Positions 9,168 to 17,791 are shown, numbered from the stretch's first letter. The stretch is 33,006 bases of DNA from an uncultured Methylobacter sp. (GCA_903832775.1 CAILCX010000070.1:1-33006); one strand, 5' to 3'. Translations and numbers: made by a program. Notes: generated by a model not told the origin, from the letters alone.

Positions 9168-10486
9168 TGAGTGTGACATTAAGTGCCAAGACAGTTGTTC
9201 AAGATTTGCTGGATTTTATCGATGGCAGTCCCAGTCCCTTCCATGTCATCAAAAATATCGAGGATTGGCTTGCAGAGCAAACGCAGAGTTGGGAGCGACT
9301 GGAAGAATCTGCCAAGTGGACTATACAGCCAGGCGGGCGTTATTACGTGGTGCGTGATGATTCGTCAATTATACTGTTTGTGCAGGGACAGAAACCGCTG
9401 ATTGAAACCGGCTTTAAAATTATCGGTGCGCATACCGATTCACCCGGATTAAGGCTAAAGCCGAATGCGGCAAGTGGCTCGAATGGTTTGTTAAGGCTGG
9501 GTGTCGAGATTTATGGCGGACCAATTTTGGCAACGTTTACAGATCGGGATTTAAGTATTGCCGGACGCATTGCTTATAAAAACGATGAAGACCATATTAC
9601 CTCTAGCCTGATTAAAATTGAACGACCATTGTTGCGCTTGCCAAATCTTGCCATACACATGAACAGGACGGTCAATGAAGATGGTTTAAAGTTGCAAAAA
9701 CAAACTGAATTGCCGTTGATTTTATCAACGTTGGCCGATGAACAATTACCCGCAGCCCTTTTTTCTGAATTATTGCAGCAGCAATCAGGTATAGAGGCAG
9801 CACGTATTTTATCTTGGGATCTTGCGGTTTATGATACGCAAAAAGGTGCTTTCTGGGGCGCAGAAAATGAGTTTTATGCAGATAGTCAATTGGATAATTT
9901 GGCTTCGTGCCACTCCGCATTGCAAGCTTTACTGGATCCATCTATCTTAGAGCCGGAAGCTACCTTGGTTTGTAGTTTCTTTGATCATGAAGAAATTGGC
10001 AGCACCAGTAATAAAGGCGCTGACGGTAGTTTTTTACCAGATGTCCTTGAGCGTATTGCTTTGGCAACGGCTTCAAATTTGGAAGATTTCCCTCGGGCTT
10101 TGGCAAAAAGCTTTATGATTAGTGCCGATATGGCGCACGCTTACCAGCCTAGTTTCCCTAATGCCTTTGATGCGGAGCATAAAGTTTTCGTCAATAAAGG
10201 CCCGGTGATCAAGGTTAATGCTAATAATAATTACAGTTCTGAAAGTATTTCGGTAGCGATGTTTTCCGACTGGTGTAAACAGGAAGATGTTCCCTACCAG
10301 TATTACTCTCATCGATGCGACTTGCCTTGCGGCAGTACTATCGGCCCGCTTACTTCAGCAAAGTTGGGTATTCGTTCAATTGATGTTGGTAATCCGATGT
10401 GGGCAATGCACAGTATTAGGGAAAGTGCCGGGGTGTTAGACCATGAGTACATGATAAGAGTGATGAAGCGGTTTTATTCGTCATGA
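9167..10486 (+). CDS. apeB: M18 family aminopeptidase
   Basis: This is a zinc-dependent aminopeptidase of the M18 (aspartyl aminopeptidase) family, 439 residues and full length. Metal-ligand and catalytic stretches are visible: IIGAHTDSPGLRLKP (His-Thr-Asp), SQLDNLASC, FFDHEEIGS with the catalytic and metal glutamates, ISADMAHAYQP, and the final GNPMWAMHSIRE. The family removes N-terminal acidic or other residues from peptides in the cytoplasm. The start is ATG 9167, overlapping the msrB stop by one base; the GTG one codon upstream (9164) is also in frame. Pairing with msrB suggests a shared protein-maintenance transcript, which is inference. Confidence 0.95.
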   Translation: MSVTLSAKTVVQDLLDFIDGSPSPFHVIKNIEDWLAEQTQSWERLEESAKWTIQPGGRYYVVRDDSSIILFVQGQKPLIETGFKIIGAHTDSPGLRLKPNAASGSNGLLRLGVEIYGGPILATFTDRDLSIAGRIAYKNDEDHITSSLIKIERPLLRLPNLAIHMNRTVNEDGLKLQKQTELPLILSTLADEQLPAALFSELLQQQSGIEAARILSWDLAVYDTQKGAFWGAENEFYADSQLDNLASCHSALQALLDPSILEPEATLVCSFFDHEEIGSTSNKGADGSFLPDVLERIALATASNLEDFPRALAKSFMISADMAHAYQPSFPNAFDAEHKVFVNKGPVIKVNANNNYSSESISVAMFSDWCKQEDVPYQYYSHRCDLPCGSTIGPLTSAKLGIRSIDVGNPMWAMHSIRESAGVLDHEYMIRVMKRFYSS

Positions 10487-10644
10487 CAATTCCGGGTGCA
10501 AACTGATAATCATATAGAGATAACAGATTGCTATCGCTACATTTTCAGACTTGCACAGCATATTTCTTATCGGGTAATTGAAAATGTATACATGTTTATT
10601 GTTCGGATGATTAGGCACTAGATCCTTATGCAGGTGGTGATGTA

Positions 10645-10767
10645 ATGGGTAGAGAAAATACAGCAGAGTTTCGAGCAAAGCAGGTTTTGTCTTTTTGGCC
10701 GGTCGATAGTTCCAATCGGGAAATACAAAGCGGCCATTTTTATTTCGAAGTTTTAATTAATTTTTGA
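10645..10767 (+). CDS. Possible small ORF upstream of and overlapping alkB (40 aa)
   Basis: A 40-codon frame starts at ATG 10645, preceded by AGGTGG eight bases upstream. Its TGA (10765-10767) shares its A with the alkB ATG (TGATG). The product is polar and resembles no family I recognise. The tight overlap and the plausible ribosome site are the only evidence; it could be a leader peptide coupling translation to alkB, or chance. The rest of the 280-base gap (10487-10766) holds a perfect 10-base palindrome ATGTATACAT at 10584-10593, which could be an operator, and no other feature that I can support. Confidence 0.3.
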   Translation: MGRENTAEFRAKQVLSFWPVDSSNREIQSGHFYFEVLINF

Positions 10768-11363
10768 TGAGCCAACTTGTCGGTATAAATCTGATTCCGT
10801 GTAATGGTGAACTGTATTTAATAAAGGATTTTTACGGTTTCCACGAATGTGATCTGTTATTTAAACAATTGCAATCCGAGTTGGGCTGGCAGGAAGAGGC
10901 TATTTTTATTTACGGAAAACGGCTTAAAGTACCCCGTCTGATGTGTTGGTATGGTGATGCTGAAGCTGCTTATCGCTATTCAGGTGTTAATCATCAACCG
11001 TTGCCCTGGACTTTGGCATTACAGGCGGTGAGAGAGAAAATAGAGCAACGCTGTGAATGTGCCTTTAATAGTGTCCTGGCAAATTTGTATCGTGACGGTC
11101 AGGACTCAATGGGCTGTCATGCCGATGATGAAAAAGAGTTGGGCCAAAATCCGGTTATTGCTTCTTTAAGTTTGGGTGATGAGCGATTGTTTAAACTGCA
11201 TCATAAATCCGGCAAAGAGAAGCTGGATATTGTCTTGGGTCATGGTGACTTGTTAGTGATGGCCGGCGAGATGCAACATCATTGGGTGCACTCAGTGCCA
11301 AAAACCAAAAAAGTGAAATCTCCGCGTATTAATCTGACGTTTCGGAAGATTATGTTGGGTTGA
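10767..11363 (+). CDS. alkB: AlkB family Fe(II)/2-oxoglutarate-dependent dioxygenase
   Basis: AlkB-type enzymes remove methyl and related groups from damaged DNA or RNA bases by oxidation. The 198-residue protein carries the iron triad His118-x-Asp120 (GCHADDEKELG) and His175 (HHWVHSVPKTKK). It has the 2-oxoglutarate/base-binding arginines in RINLTFR (187-193) and the substrate-lid VPRLMCWYG. The layout is closer to the ALKBH2/ALKBH3-like bacterial group than to the E. coli AlkB sequence, as the motif spacing and the PRLMCWYGD segment suggest. The start is ATG 10767; a TTG one codon earlier is in frame. No strong ribosome site is present, so coupling to the small upstream frame is possible. 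It is followed at once by a terminator hairpin. Confidence 0.93.
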   Translation: MSQLVGINLIPCNGELYLIKDFYGFHECDLLFKQLQSELGWQEEAIFIYGKRLKVPRLMCWYGDAEAAYRYSGVNHQPLPWTLALQAVREKIEQRCECAFNSVLANLYRDGQDSMGCHADDEKELGQNPVIASLSLGDERLFKLHHKSGKEKLDIVLGHGDLLVMAGEMQHHWVHSVPKTKKVKSPRINLTFRKIMLG

Positions 11364-11378
11364 CCAGTTGGTCAACCC
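11357..11378. terminator. Hairpin between convergent alkB and purD
   Basis: A perfect 10-base-pair stem (GGGTTGACCA, loop GT, TGGTCAACCC) overlaps the alkB stop codon. A run of T residues lies about a dozen bases further, inside the purD end. It probably serves as terminator for one or both converging genes. Confidence 0.6.
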
Positions 11379-11387
11379 CGGTAGGTC

Positions 11388-12665
11388 TCAGTTTTTTATA
11401 GCTTTAAAACCTATATCGGTACGGTAATAAACATTATCCCAATGGATGCTATTGGCCAGATCGTAGGCTTTGCTTTGGGCTTCTTTTATATCCTGGCCTA
11501 AGGCACAAGCGCATAAAACTCGTCCTCCAGCCGTTACCAATTCGTTACCAACTTGTCGGGTTGCGGCATGAAAAACTTTACTATTTTCGTGCACTTGGTT
11601 AGTCAAGCCGGTAATAACAGCGCCATTTTGATAGACGTCAGGATAACCGCCCGCAGCCAAAACTATACCTAAAGCTGCGCGCTCATCCCAGTTACTGTCG
11701 GTTTTGTCCAGTTCACCAGCCAACGCTGCCAAACAAAGCTCAATCAGGTCACTTTTTAAGCGCATCATAATTGGCTGTGTTTCAGGATCGCCAAAGCGAC
11801 AGTTGTATTCAAGTACTTTAATGTCGCCATCGGCTGAAATCATCAAGCCAGCATATAAAAAGCCGGTATAAGGCAATCCATCATCCGCCATGCCTTTTAA
11901 GGTGGGTTCGATAACATCACGCATAACTCGCTGGTGAATTTCTGGCGTGACCACCGGGGCCGGTGAATAAGCGCCCATGCCACCAGTGTTGGGGCCCAGA
12001 TCGTCATTATCACGAGCTTTATGGTCCTGAGAAGTTGCCATCGGTAAGGCATGTTTACCATCCGCGATTACGATAAAGCTGGCTTCTTCACCACCTAAAA
12101 ATTCTTCGATAACGACGCGGTTGCCTGCTATGCCGAACACATTGCCGTAGAGCATGTCTTCAACAGCCGCAATGGCTTCTTGTTCGGTCTGGGCGACAAT
12201 AACGCCTTTGCCTGCCGCCAGACCATCGGCCTTGACTACGATCGGAGCGCCTTGCTGTTTGATGTAGGCTGTGGCTTGCGCCAGATCGGTAAAAGATTGG
12301 TAAGCCGCCGTTGGAATGTTATGGCGGATCATGAAGTCTTTACAAAAAGTCTTGGAACCTTCCAGTTGCGCGGCTTTTGCGGAAGGACCAAAACACTTGA
12401 GTCCGGCTTCCTGAAAACGGTCAACAATGCCTAAAACCAAGGGAATCTCGGGGCCGATAATCGTCAAGTCAATGGCTTCCTGTTGGGCAAAGGCCAATAG
12501 TGCGTCAATATCATCAACGGCAATGGTAATGTTTACAACAGACGGTTCCAGCGCAGTACCTGCATTGCCTGGTGCGACAAAGACTGTTTCGACTTGCGAT
12601 GATTGCTGGGCTTTCCAGGCGAGGGCGTGTTCACGTCCGCCGCTACCGACGATGAGGATTTTCAT
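11388..12665 (-). CDS. purD: Phosphoribosylamine-glycine ligase (GAR synthetase)
   Basis: PurD joins glycine to 5-phosphoribosylamine with ATP, the second step of purine synthesis. The 425-residue length is normal. Seen: the N-terminal nucleotide fold MKILIVGSGGREHALAW, the IIGPEIPLVLGIVD segment, the ATP-grasp core (PIVVKADGLAAGKGVIVA), the family signature RFGDPETQ, and the C-domain with LAAGGYPD. It is the last gene of the dusB-fis-purH-purD group, 92 bases after purH; that gap holds a purine-rich repeat element. Confidence 0.97.
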   Translation of the reverse strand: MKILIVGSGGREHALAWKAQQSSQVETVFVAPGNAGTALEPSVVNITIAVDDIDALLAFAQQEAIDLTIIGPEIPLVLGIVDRFQEAGLKCFGPSAKAAQLEGSKTFCKDFMIRHNIPTAAYQSFTDLAQATAYIKQQGAPIVVKADGLAAGKGVIVAQTEQEAIAAVEDMLYGNVFGIAGNRVVIEEFLGGEEASFIVIADGKHALPMATSQDHKARDNDDLGPNTGGMGAYSPAPVVTPEIHQRVMRDVIEPTLKGMADDGLPYTGFLYAGLMISADGDIKVLEYNCRFGDPETQPIMMRLKSDLIELCLAALAGELDKTDSNWDERAALGIVLAAGGYPDVYQNGAVITGLTNQVHENSKVFHAATRQVGNELVTAGGRVLCACALGQDIKEAQSKAYDLANSIHWDNVYYRTDIGFKAIKN

Positions 12666-12678
12666 AGGTGTATATAGA

Positions 12679-12750
12679 TAAAAGGTTCAAGGAGAGAGGT
12701 TCAGGGGAGAATGGCTCAGGGTTTTAATCTTGTACCTTTCTCCTTTTGCC
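12679..12750. repeat. Intergenic purine-word repeat between purH and purD
   Basis: The gap contains TAAAAGGTTCAAGG (12679-12692), then further AGG words, and an opposite-sense half rich in CCTTT/CTCCTTTT (about 12735-12750), giving an imperfect palindrome. The 14-mer recurs exactly, inverted, at 15692-15705 before dusB. Confidence 0.6.
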
Positions 12751-12757
12751 TCAAATA

Positions 12758-14317
12758 TCAATGTCTGAAATGACGCATGCCGGTAAAGACCATGGCGATA
12801 TTGTGTTCGTCGGCAGCGGCAATAACTTCGTTGTCACGCATCGAGCCACCGGGCTGAATGACGGCAGTAATGCCAGCTTCGGCGGCAGAATCAATGCCAT
12901 CTCTGAACGGGAAAAAAGCATCTGATGCCATTGCAGAACCAGGAACAATCAGGTCGGCATCAACCGCTTTAATGCCGGCGATTTTTGCAGAATAAATACG
13001 GCTCATTTGTCCTGCGCCTACGCCAATTGTTTGGCCGTTTTTGCAGTAAACAATGGCATTGGATTTAACGAATTTGGCGACTTTCCAGGCAAATAATAAA
13101 TCGGTCAGTTCTTGTTCGGTCGGAGCGCGTTTGCTGACAATTTTTATTTCAGTATCGCTAATTTCGCCGAGATCGTTGTCCTGAACCAGCAAACCGCCTG
13201 CCACGCGTTTGAAATCGAGGGTCGCTTGATTATCGTTACTCCACAGACCACATTCCATAACACGGATGTTTTGTTTTTCGGCTAAAACAGCTTGTGCTGC
13301 AGCACTGATTACTGGTGCAATAATAACCTCGACAAATTGACGCTTGATGATTTCAGCGGCTGTTTGTTCATCCAACTCGCGGTTAAACGCAATAATACCG
13401 CCAAATGCCGAGGTAGGATCGGTTGCGTAAGCCTTGTCGTAGGCGTCAAACAGACTTTCAGACTGCGCTACGCCGCAAGGGTTGGCATGTTTGACAATAA
13501 CGCAAGTGGCTTGGTCGTCAAAGGATTTAACGCATTCCAGCGCGGCGTCAGCATCGGCAATATTATTGTAGGATAACTCTTTGCCTTGCAACTGTTTTGC
13601 ATAGGTAATCGTGCCGCTGGCGGGCGCTTTTTCTCGGTAAAAGGCGGCATTCTGATGCGGATTTTCACCATAACGGAGGCTTTGATTATGATAAAACTGC
13701 AGGTTCAGTGTATCAGGAAACTGACTACCGTTAATGCTGTTTAAATAAGTTGCAATAGCTGTGTCATAACGGGCGGTGTGTTCAAAGCTTTTTAGTGCCA
13801 GATTGAAACGGGTTTGTCCTGCGAGTTCGCCATTATTATTTTTTAATTCGGTAATAATCGAAGTGTAATCGGTATGGTCTACAATCACCGCAACATCGGC
13901 ATGATTTTTGGCGGCGGCGCGAATCATTGTCGGACCACCGATGTCGATATTTTCGATAGCGGTTTCAAAATCGCAGTCCGTTTTAGCTATTGTTTGTTCA
14001 AAGGGATACAGATTGACTACGACCATATCAATAGGCTTAATTCCGTTCGCGGACATCACCGCATCATCTATTCCACGACGGGCGAGAATGCCTCCGTGAA
14101 CTTTGGGGTGTAAGGTTTTAACCCTACCGTCCATCATTTCAGGAAAACCGGTGTAATCTGAAACCTCGGTCGCTGGAATGTTATATTCAGCGAGAATTTT
14201 GGCAGTACCTCCAGTAGACAAAATTTCTATGCCTAATTGATGGAGTTCCGAGCAAAATTCTACAATACCGGATTTATCGGATACGCTGATCAGCGCGCGT
14301 TTCACTTTTTTGTTCAT
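12758..14317 (-). CDS. purH: Bifunctional AICAR transformylase / IMP cyclohydrolase
   Basis: PurH performs the last two steps of IMP synthesis: formylation of AICAR with 10-formyl-tetrahydrofolate, then ring closure. The 519-residue sequence has the N-terminal MGS-like cyclohydrolase domain ([38 protein letters not shown]). The transformylase domain follows, with the KHANPCGVA active-site segment, [12 protein letters not shown], and the final [17 protein letters not shown]. It lies downstream of fis on the same strand in the order common in gammaproteobacteria. The 59-base spacer to fis shows nothing clear. Confidence 0.98.
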   Translation of the reverse strand: MNKKVKRALISVSDKSGIVEFCSELHQLGIEILSTGGTAKILAEYNIPATEVSDYTGFPEMMDGRVKTLHPKVHGGILARRGIDDAVMSANGIKPIDMVVVNLYPFEQTIAKTDCDFETAIENIDIGGPTMIRAAAKNHADVAVIVDHTDYTSIITELKNNNGELAGQTRFNLALKSFEHTARYDTAIATYLNSINGSQFPDTLNLQFYHNQSLRYGENPHQNAAFYREKAPASGTITYAKQLQGKELSYNNIADADAALECVKSFDDQATCVIVKHANPCGVAQSESLFDAYDKAYATDPTSAFGGIIAFNRELDEQTAAEIIKRQFVEVIIAPVISAAAQAVLAEKQNIRVMECGLWSNDNQATLDFKRVAGGLLVQDNDLGEISDTEIKIVSKRAPTEQELTDLLFAWKVAKFVKSNAIVYCKNGQTIGVGAGQMSRIYSAKIAGIKAVDADLIVPGSAMASDAFFPFRDGIDSAAEAGITAVIQPGGSMRDNEVIAAADEHNIAMVFTGMRHFRH

Positions 14318-14376
14318 GCAGTTCTCATTAGGGAAAGGGGTAAACCAAGCGGGGTAGTGACGAGTCTTATTGGGTG

Positions 14377-14661
14377 TTAAGACAGGCCGTAGTATTCCAG
14401 TTTTTTTCGTAAGGTGCTGCGGCTTAAGCCCAGCGCTTTGGCAGCTTTGGTCTGGTTGTACCCGGAATGTTCCAGAGTGGCTTGCAGTAATGGCTTTTCA
14501 ACTTCACCGATAACCATCGCATGGAGACCTACTGCATCATGTCCGTTTAAGTGCGAAAAATATTGCTCTACTGTTTGTTTAACATGTGCAGATAAAGGAA
14601 TTACGGCACTTTTTTTACTGTCGATATTGATTATTTCAGCACTTTTTATGGAAGGATTCAT
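14377..14661 (-). CDS. fis: DNA-binding protein Fis
   Basis: Fis is a nucleoid-associated DNA-bending protein that regulates rRNA promoters, recombination and replication. The product is 94 residues from ATG 14661, close to the 98 of E. coli. The C-terminal helix-turn-helix is unmistakable ([20 protein letters not shown], then RKKLEYYGL). The ATG lies one base after the dusB stop (TAA-T-ATG), so the two are translationally coupled as in E. coli. An in-frame GTG four codons upstream would lie inside dusB and is less likely. Confidence 0.96.
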   Translation of the reverse strand: MNPSIKSAEIINIDSKKSAVIPLSAHVKQTVEQYFSHLNGHDAVGLHAMVIGEVEKPLLQATLEHSGYNQTKAAKALGLSRSTLRKKLEYYGLS

Positions 14662-14662
14662 A

Positions 14663-15646
14663 TTATGCAGCACTTTCAGTAGTTAAAAGATTAAATGCCG
14701 AATTAATCAGCCGTATTTGATCGGATGGACTTTGAGCTTGGTTGATAGTGCTTTGTGCATTTTGAGCGGTTGACTCAAGATGCTTAAAATACCACCCTAT
14801 ATGTTTACGAGCTATTCTAACACCGCTTGTATTGCCGTAGAAGCTGTAAAGTTTATCCAAATGACTCATCAGTGTGTTATGTATCTCTTTAACTGTAGGT
14901 TTTTCAATGTGTTTGCCATGACTGATAAAGTGACTTATCTGTTCAAATAACCAAGGATTTCCTTGGGCGCCACGGCCAATCATAATGGCATCTGCACCAA
15001 TTGTGTTCAGCACAAAATAGGCCTGTTCGGGGGTATTAATATCACCATTAGCAATAACCGGAATACTGATGGCTTGTTTTACTTTTTTTAGGGTTTCATG
15101 TTCTGCTTGGCCATTAAATTTACAGGCACGCGTTCTACCGTGAATGGTTAAGGCTGCAATACCCGAATTTTCTGCGATTTGTGCAATTTCAACTGCATTA
15201 CGGCTCTGTGTATCCCAACCGGTACGAATTTTCAAGGTAACAGGAATGTCTACAGCCTTAACGACAGCATCAAGTATCTGTTTTACCAGTGCTTCATCTC
15301 TTAATAGTGCCGACCCGGCGGCTACTGCACATACCTTTTTTGCAGGACAACCCATATTTATATCGATTATTTGTGCCCCACGATCGGCATTAAATCGTGC
15401 CGCATTAGCCATTAGCTGAGGATCGGTGCCTAAAATTTGTACTGAACGTATACCGGATTCACCGTTATGATCGGCTTTTAATAAGGTTCTTTTATGTTCA
15501 AGTAAAGCAGGATTAGAAGTCACCATTTCTGATACAGCTAATCCAGCGCCAAATTGTTTACACAGCTCTCTGAACGGGCGGTCACTAATGCCGGCCATAG
15601 GAGCCAGTATCAGATTATTTTTAAGTTGATGAGGGCCTATTTGCAT
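14663..15646 (-). CDS. dusB: tRNA-dihydrouridine synthase B
   Basis: DusB reduces specific uridines in tRNA to dihydrouridine with FMN and NADPH. The 327-residue protein shows the Dus signature: LAPMAGISDRPFR at the N-terminus, IDINMGCPAKKVC with the catalytic cysteine, LTIHGRTRACKFNG, IPVIANGDI, and GADAIMIGRGAQGNPW for FMN phosphate binding. It forms the conserved dusB-fis pair. Upstream lies an 80-base gap with a palindromic repeat, then the unknown cysteine-rich gene. Confidence 0.97.
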   Translation of the reverse strand: MQIGPHQLKNNLILAPMAGISDRPFRELCKQFGAGLAVSEMVTSNPALLEHKRTLLKADHNGESGIRSVQILGTDPQLMANAARFNADRGAQIIDINMGCPAKKVCAVAAGSALLRDEALVKQILDAVVKAVDIPVTLKIRTGWDTQSRNAVEIAQIAENSGIAALTIHGRTRACKFNGQAEHETLKKVKQAISIPVIANGDINTPEQAYFVLNTIGADAIMIGRGAQGNPWLFEQISHFISHGKHIEKPTVKEIHNTLMSHLDKLYSFYGNTSGVRIARKHIGWYFKHLESTAQNAQSTINQAQSPSDQIRLINSAFNLLTTESAA

Positions 15647-15652
15647 AAGGGG

Positions 15653-15712
15653 GGCAAGGCTGGTTACAAGGAGTGCATCCTTTATGGATTACCTTGAACC
15701 TTTTACCTTGCC
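15653..15712. repeat. Long imperfect palindrome upstream of dusB
   Basis: Nested complementary words are present: GGCAAGG (15653-15659) with CCTTGCC (15706-15712), GGTT (15662-15665) with AACC (15697-15700), AAGG (15668-15671) with CCTT (15692-15695), and ATCC (15677-15680) with GGAT (15686-15689). It lies between the stop of the 175-residue unknown and the dusB start, so it could attenuate transcription into dusB-fis. It belongs to the same repeat family as 12679-12750. Confidence 0.75.
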
Positions 15713-15726
15713 GCCTTTAATTTAAG

Positions 15727-16254
15727 TTATTTATCTTGCTCGTCGTTCCAGATTGGATTTTCACGATCTTCTATTTCCAGTTTGGCAGTGTCGGTGGGAT
15801 ACAAATGCCAGAAAGATTTGTCAATAGTAGCGTTTTTATAGTCTTCTTTCTTCTGGTGAGTGAACGGACACCACCAATTTTCAACGATCTTGACCATATA
15901 AGCATGCCATTCGAACAGCGCAACACTGTATGGGCAGTACCAGGTGCAGTTCAGTATCCAGAACAGTTTTGATTGCGCCATACTGACAGAAAAAGAACGT
16001 TCCATGGTGATTTGATTTTTTAGATTATAGCGATGGCTGGCCCGGTCAGGGATGAAATCACCCCAGGTTTTAAGATTTTTTGCGCCAACCATAATCAAGT
16101 GATAATAGGTTAGATAAGCACTGGCAATCACAAATGGAAAAGTCAGTAAGGGTACATAAATCAGAATCATGCCAATGCCTCTTTGCAGGACAGGGATTTT
16201 CTGATGGTTTTTGCCTATTTCAACGCGGCCGGAACAGGAGTCACATGCTTTCAT
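15727..16254 (-). CDS. Cysteine- and aromatic-rich membrane protein, function unknown
   Basis: I do not recognise this 175-residue protein. It starts with a short CxxC segment (ACDSCSGRVEIG, Cys4 and Cys7). A 30-residue hydrophobic region follows at about 26-58, either one long helix or a proline-kinked hairpin. Then comes a conserved-looking soluble part very rich in Trp, Tyr and Phe with three more cysteines (Cys103 and Cys107 in NCTWYC, Cys129 in ENWWCPFTH). The tail is acidic. It lies 13 bases after the 62-residue cysteine protein and shares with it a CxxC-x2-VEI opening, so the two probably act together. Metal or redox handling at the membrane is a reasonable guess from the cysteines, not a demonstrated function. 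Confidence 0.8.
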   Translation of the reverse strand: MKACDSCSGRVEIGKNHQKIPVLQRGIGMILIYVPLLTFPFVIASAYLTYYHLIMVGAKNLKTWGDFIPDRASHRYNLKNQITMERSFSVSMAQSKLFWILNCTWYCPYSVALFEWHAYMVKIVENWWCPFTHQKKEDYKNATIDKSFWHLYPTDTAKLEIEDRENPIWNDEQDK

Positions 16255-16267
16255 TATTTTAATTGCC

Positions 16268-16456
16268 TCATTTTTTCTTAGTTAGTAGGGGGGTAATAGT
16301 TGGTTTTATTTTGTCTTCATTAAACAATTGGTAAATGCTAAGGCAGCCGGCACAACAAAATTTTTGCATGCCGTCATTGTTAGTCAAAGAGAAACCGGTG
16401 ATTTCTACCGGTTGCCCGCAAAGTACGCAGGGTTCCTTATCTTTCGCATGGACCAT
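16268..16456 (-). CDS. Stand-alone metal-binding domain resembling the N-terminus of Cu+ P-type ATPases
   Basis: A 62-residue protein with five cysteines: Cys10 and Cys13 (CVLCGQPVEI) and Cys34, Cys35, Cys38 in MQKFCCAGCLSIYQLF. The FCCAGCLxxYQL pattern is that of the putative metal-binding domain found at the extreme N-terminus of CcoI/FixI-type copper ATPases. Here the frame ends in a basic tail with no ATPase following. The ATG has GAGG seven bases upstream. It begins 16 bases after the rlmI stop and is followed 13 bases later by the 175-residue unknown, so all three are probably co-transcribed. It might be a small metallochaperone or zinc-ribbon partner; this is inference. Confidence 0.8.
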   Translation of the reverse strand: MVHAKDKEPCVLCGQPVEITGFSLTNNDGMQKFCCAGCLSIYQLFNEDKIKPTITPLLTKKK

Positions 16457-16472
16457 AAAAACGCCTCATATT

Positions 16473-17669
16473 TTATAAGCTTGAAGAGACAGCGCAAAAA
16501 AAAGTTTTTAAATATTCGGTTTCTGGAGCCGCAGGGTCTATCGGATGATCGGGTCCCTGTCCGCCACTTGCAAAAAACACCAGATGCCGGTCAATATGTC
16601 GTCCTGATGAACGCAAAATCTCATGCAAGTTTTCACGGCTCAGATGATGTGAGCATGATGCCGATACCAATATGCCATTTTTGGATAGTACTTGCAAAGC
16701 CAGGTGATTCAAACGGCGATAAGCCTCATAGCCTTGTTTAAAGTCTTTTTTGCGTTTAATTAATGCAGGAGGATCAAGCACGATAATATCATAAAGCTGG
16801 TTTTCCAGACGAGCTCGCTTTAAAAAGTCAAAGACATCACTGCGTACAAAGTGCATTTTATCCTGAACCTGATTGAGTGACGCATTTTCTGAAGCCAGCG
16901 TCAGCGCGCTTTCCGAAGCGTCGACACAAGTGACGTCCAAGGCGCCGGCCATCGCTGCAGGAATACCCCAGGCTCCGGTATAGGAAAACAGATCCAGTAC
17001 TCGCTGATTTTTGGCAATACCTGCTAATTGAGCTCGGCTGGCACGGTGATCGTAAAACCAGCCGGTCTTTTGTCCTTCCAGAATGTCGATTTTAAAACGG
17101 GCACCATTTTCTTCAATTATTAATTGGGATGGGAGCTTTCCGTAAGCTATTTCGGACTCCAGGCTTAGACCTTCCTGTTGCCGCTGGCTATTATCATTTT
17201 TCAGAATAATAGCTTCCGGACTTAGTAATTCAACTAAAGCAGAAAAAAGTGCTTCTTTGCGTTGCTCCATGCCGGCAGTGGTTATTTGTACTGATAATAC
17301 CGAACCAAAACGGTCGATTACCAGGCCGGGCAAGCCGTCACTTTCGCCAAAAACCAGTCTGTAGTAAGGCTGGTCGAAAAGTTTTTCACGAAGTGCCTGT
17401 GCGGTGGTCAGGCGTTCTTTAAAAAAATTGGTTCCACATTTAAGATTGGGTTTTCTTGATAGTAATCTCGCGCAGATCAATGCTTGAGGATTGATATAAG
17501 CCGTTCCCAGTGTTTTGCCATCGTCACTTTTTACCTGAACCAAATCCCCCGCAGTAAATTGTTCGAGGGGAGACCTCTGGGTATCGACTTCGTTGCTAAA
17601 AACCCATAAATGGCCTTTACGAAGCCGTTTGTCTTCGTTCTTTTTTAAATAAATTTCTGGATGAGCCAT
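16473..17669 (-). CDS. rlmI: Class I SAM-dependent rRNA methyltransferase, RlmI family
   Basis: RlmI methylates a cytosine (m5C1962 in E. coli) of 23S rRNA. The 398-residue protein has an N-terminal PUA-like RNA-binding domain (LKKNEDKRLRKGHLWVFSNE), a middle domain with FGESDGLPGLVIDRFG, and a Rossmann methyltransferase domain with VLDLFSYTGAWG for SAM, then IIVLDPPALIKRKKDF and SASCSHHL. These are the family motifs including the cysteine expected in the last. It is on the same strand as prmA but 122 bases after it. Its presence between prmA and dusB departs from the gene order known in pseudomonads. Confidence 0.93.
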   Translation of the reverse strand: MAHPEIYLKKNEDKRLRKGHLWVFSNEVDTQRSPLEQFTAGDLVQVKSDDGKTLGTAYINPQALICARLLSRKPNLKCGTNFFKERLTTAQALREKLFDQPYYRLVFGESDGLPGLVIDRFGSVLSVQITTAGMEQRKEALFSALVELLSPEAIILKNDNSQRQQEGLSLESEIAYGKLPSQLIIEENGARFKIDILEGQKTGWFYDHRASRAQLAGIAKNQRVLDLFSYTGAWGIPAAMAGALDVTCVDASESALTLASENASLNQVQDKMHFVRSDVFDFLKRARLENQLYDIIVLDPPALIKRKKDFKQGYEAYRRLNHLALQVLSKNGILVSASCSHHLSRENLHEILRSSGRHIDRHLVFFASGGQGPDHPIDPAAPETEYLKTFFCAVSSSL

Positions 17670-17791
17670 TAGCGTTAAATGAGATTAAAGGATTGTAGGT
17701 TAGGTTACGACTGCATGATGCAGGAGCTATTGCCTATCGATGCGTAACCCAGCATTTCTGGTCAAACACGATATAAGCACGGTGTTATAAA

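Noticed and set aside
9672-9941. An 89-codon frame on the minus strand
   Set aside because: It lies wholly inside the well-supported M18 aminopeptidase gene on the other strand and encodes nothing recognisable.
10481-10678. A 65-codon minus-strand frame in the alkB upstream gap
   Set aside because: It overlaps the end of the aminopeptidase gene, has no convincing ribosome site and encodes no recognisable sequence.
15736-15972. A 78-codon plus-strand frame opposite the 175-residue unknown gene
   Set aside because: The minus-strand frame has a coherent membrane segment, regular cysteine motifs, tight operon spacing and longer length, whereas the plus-strand frame has none.
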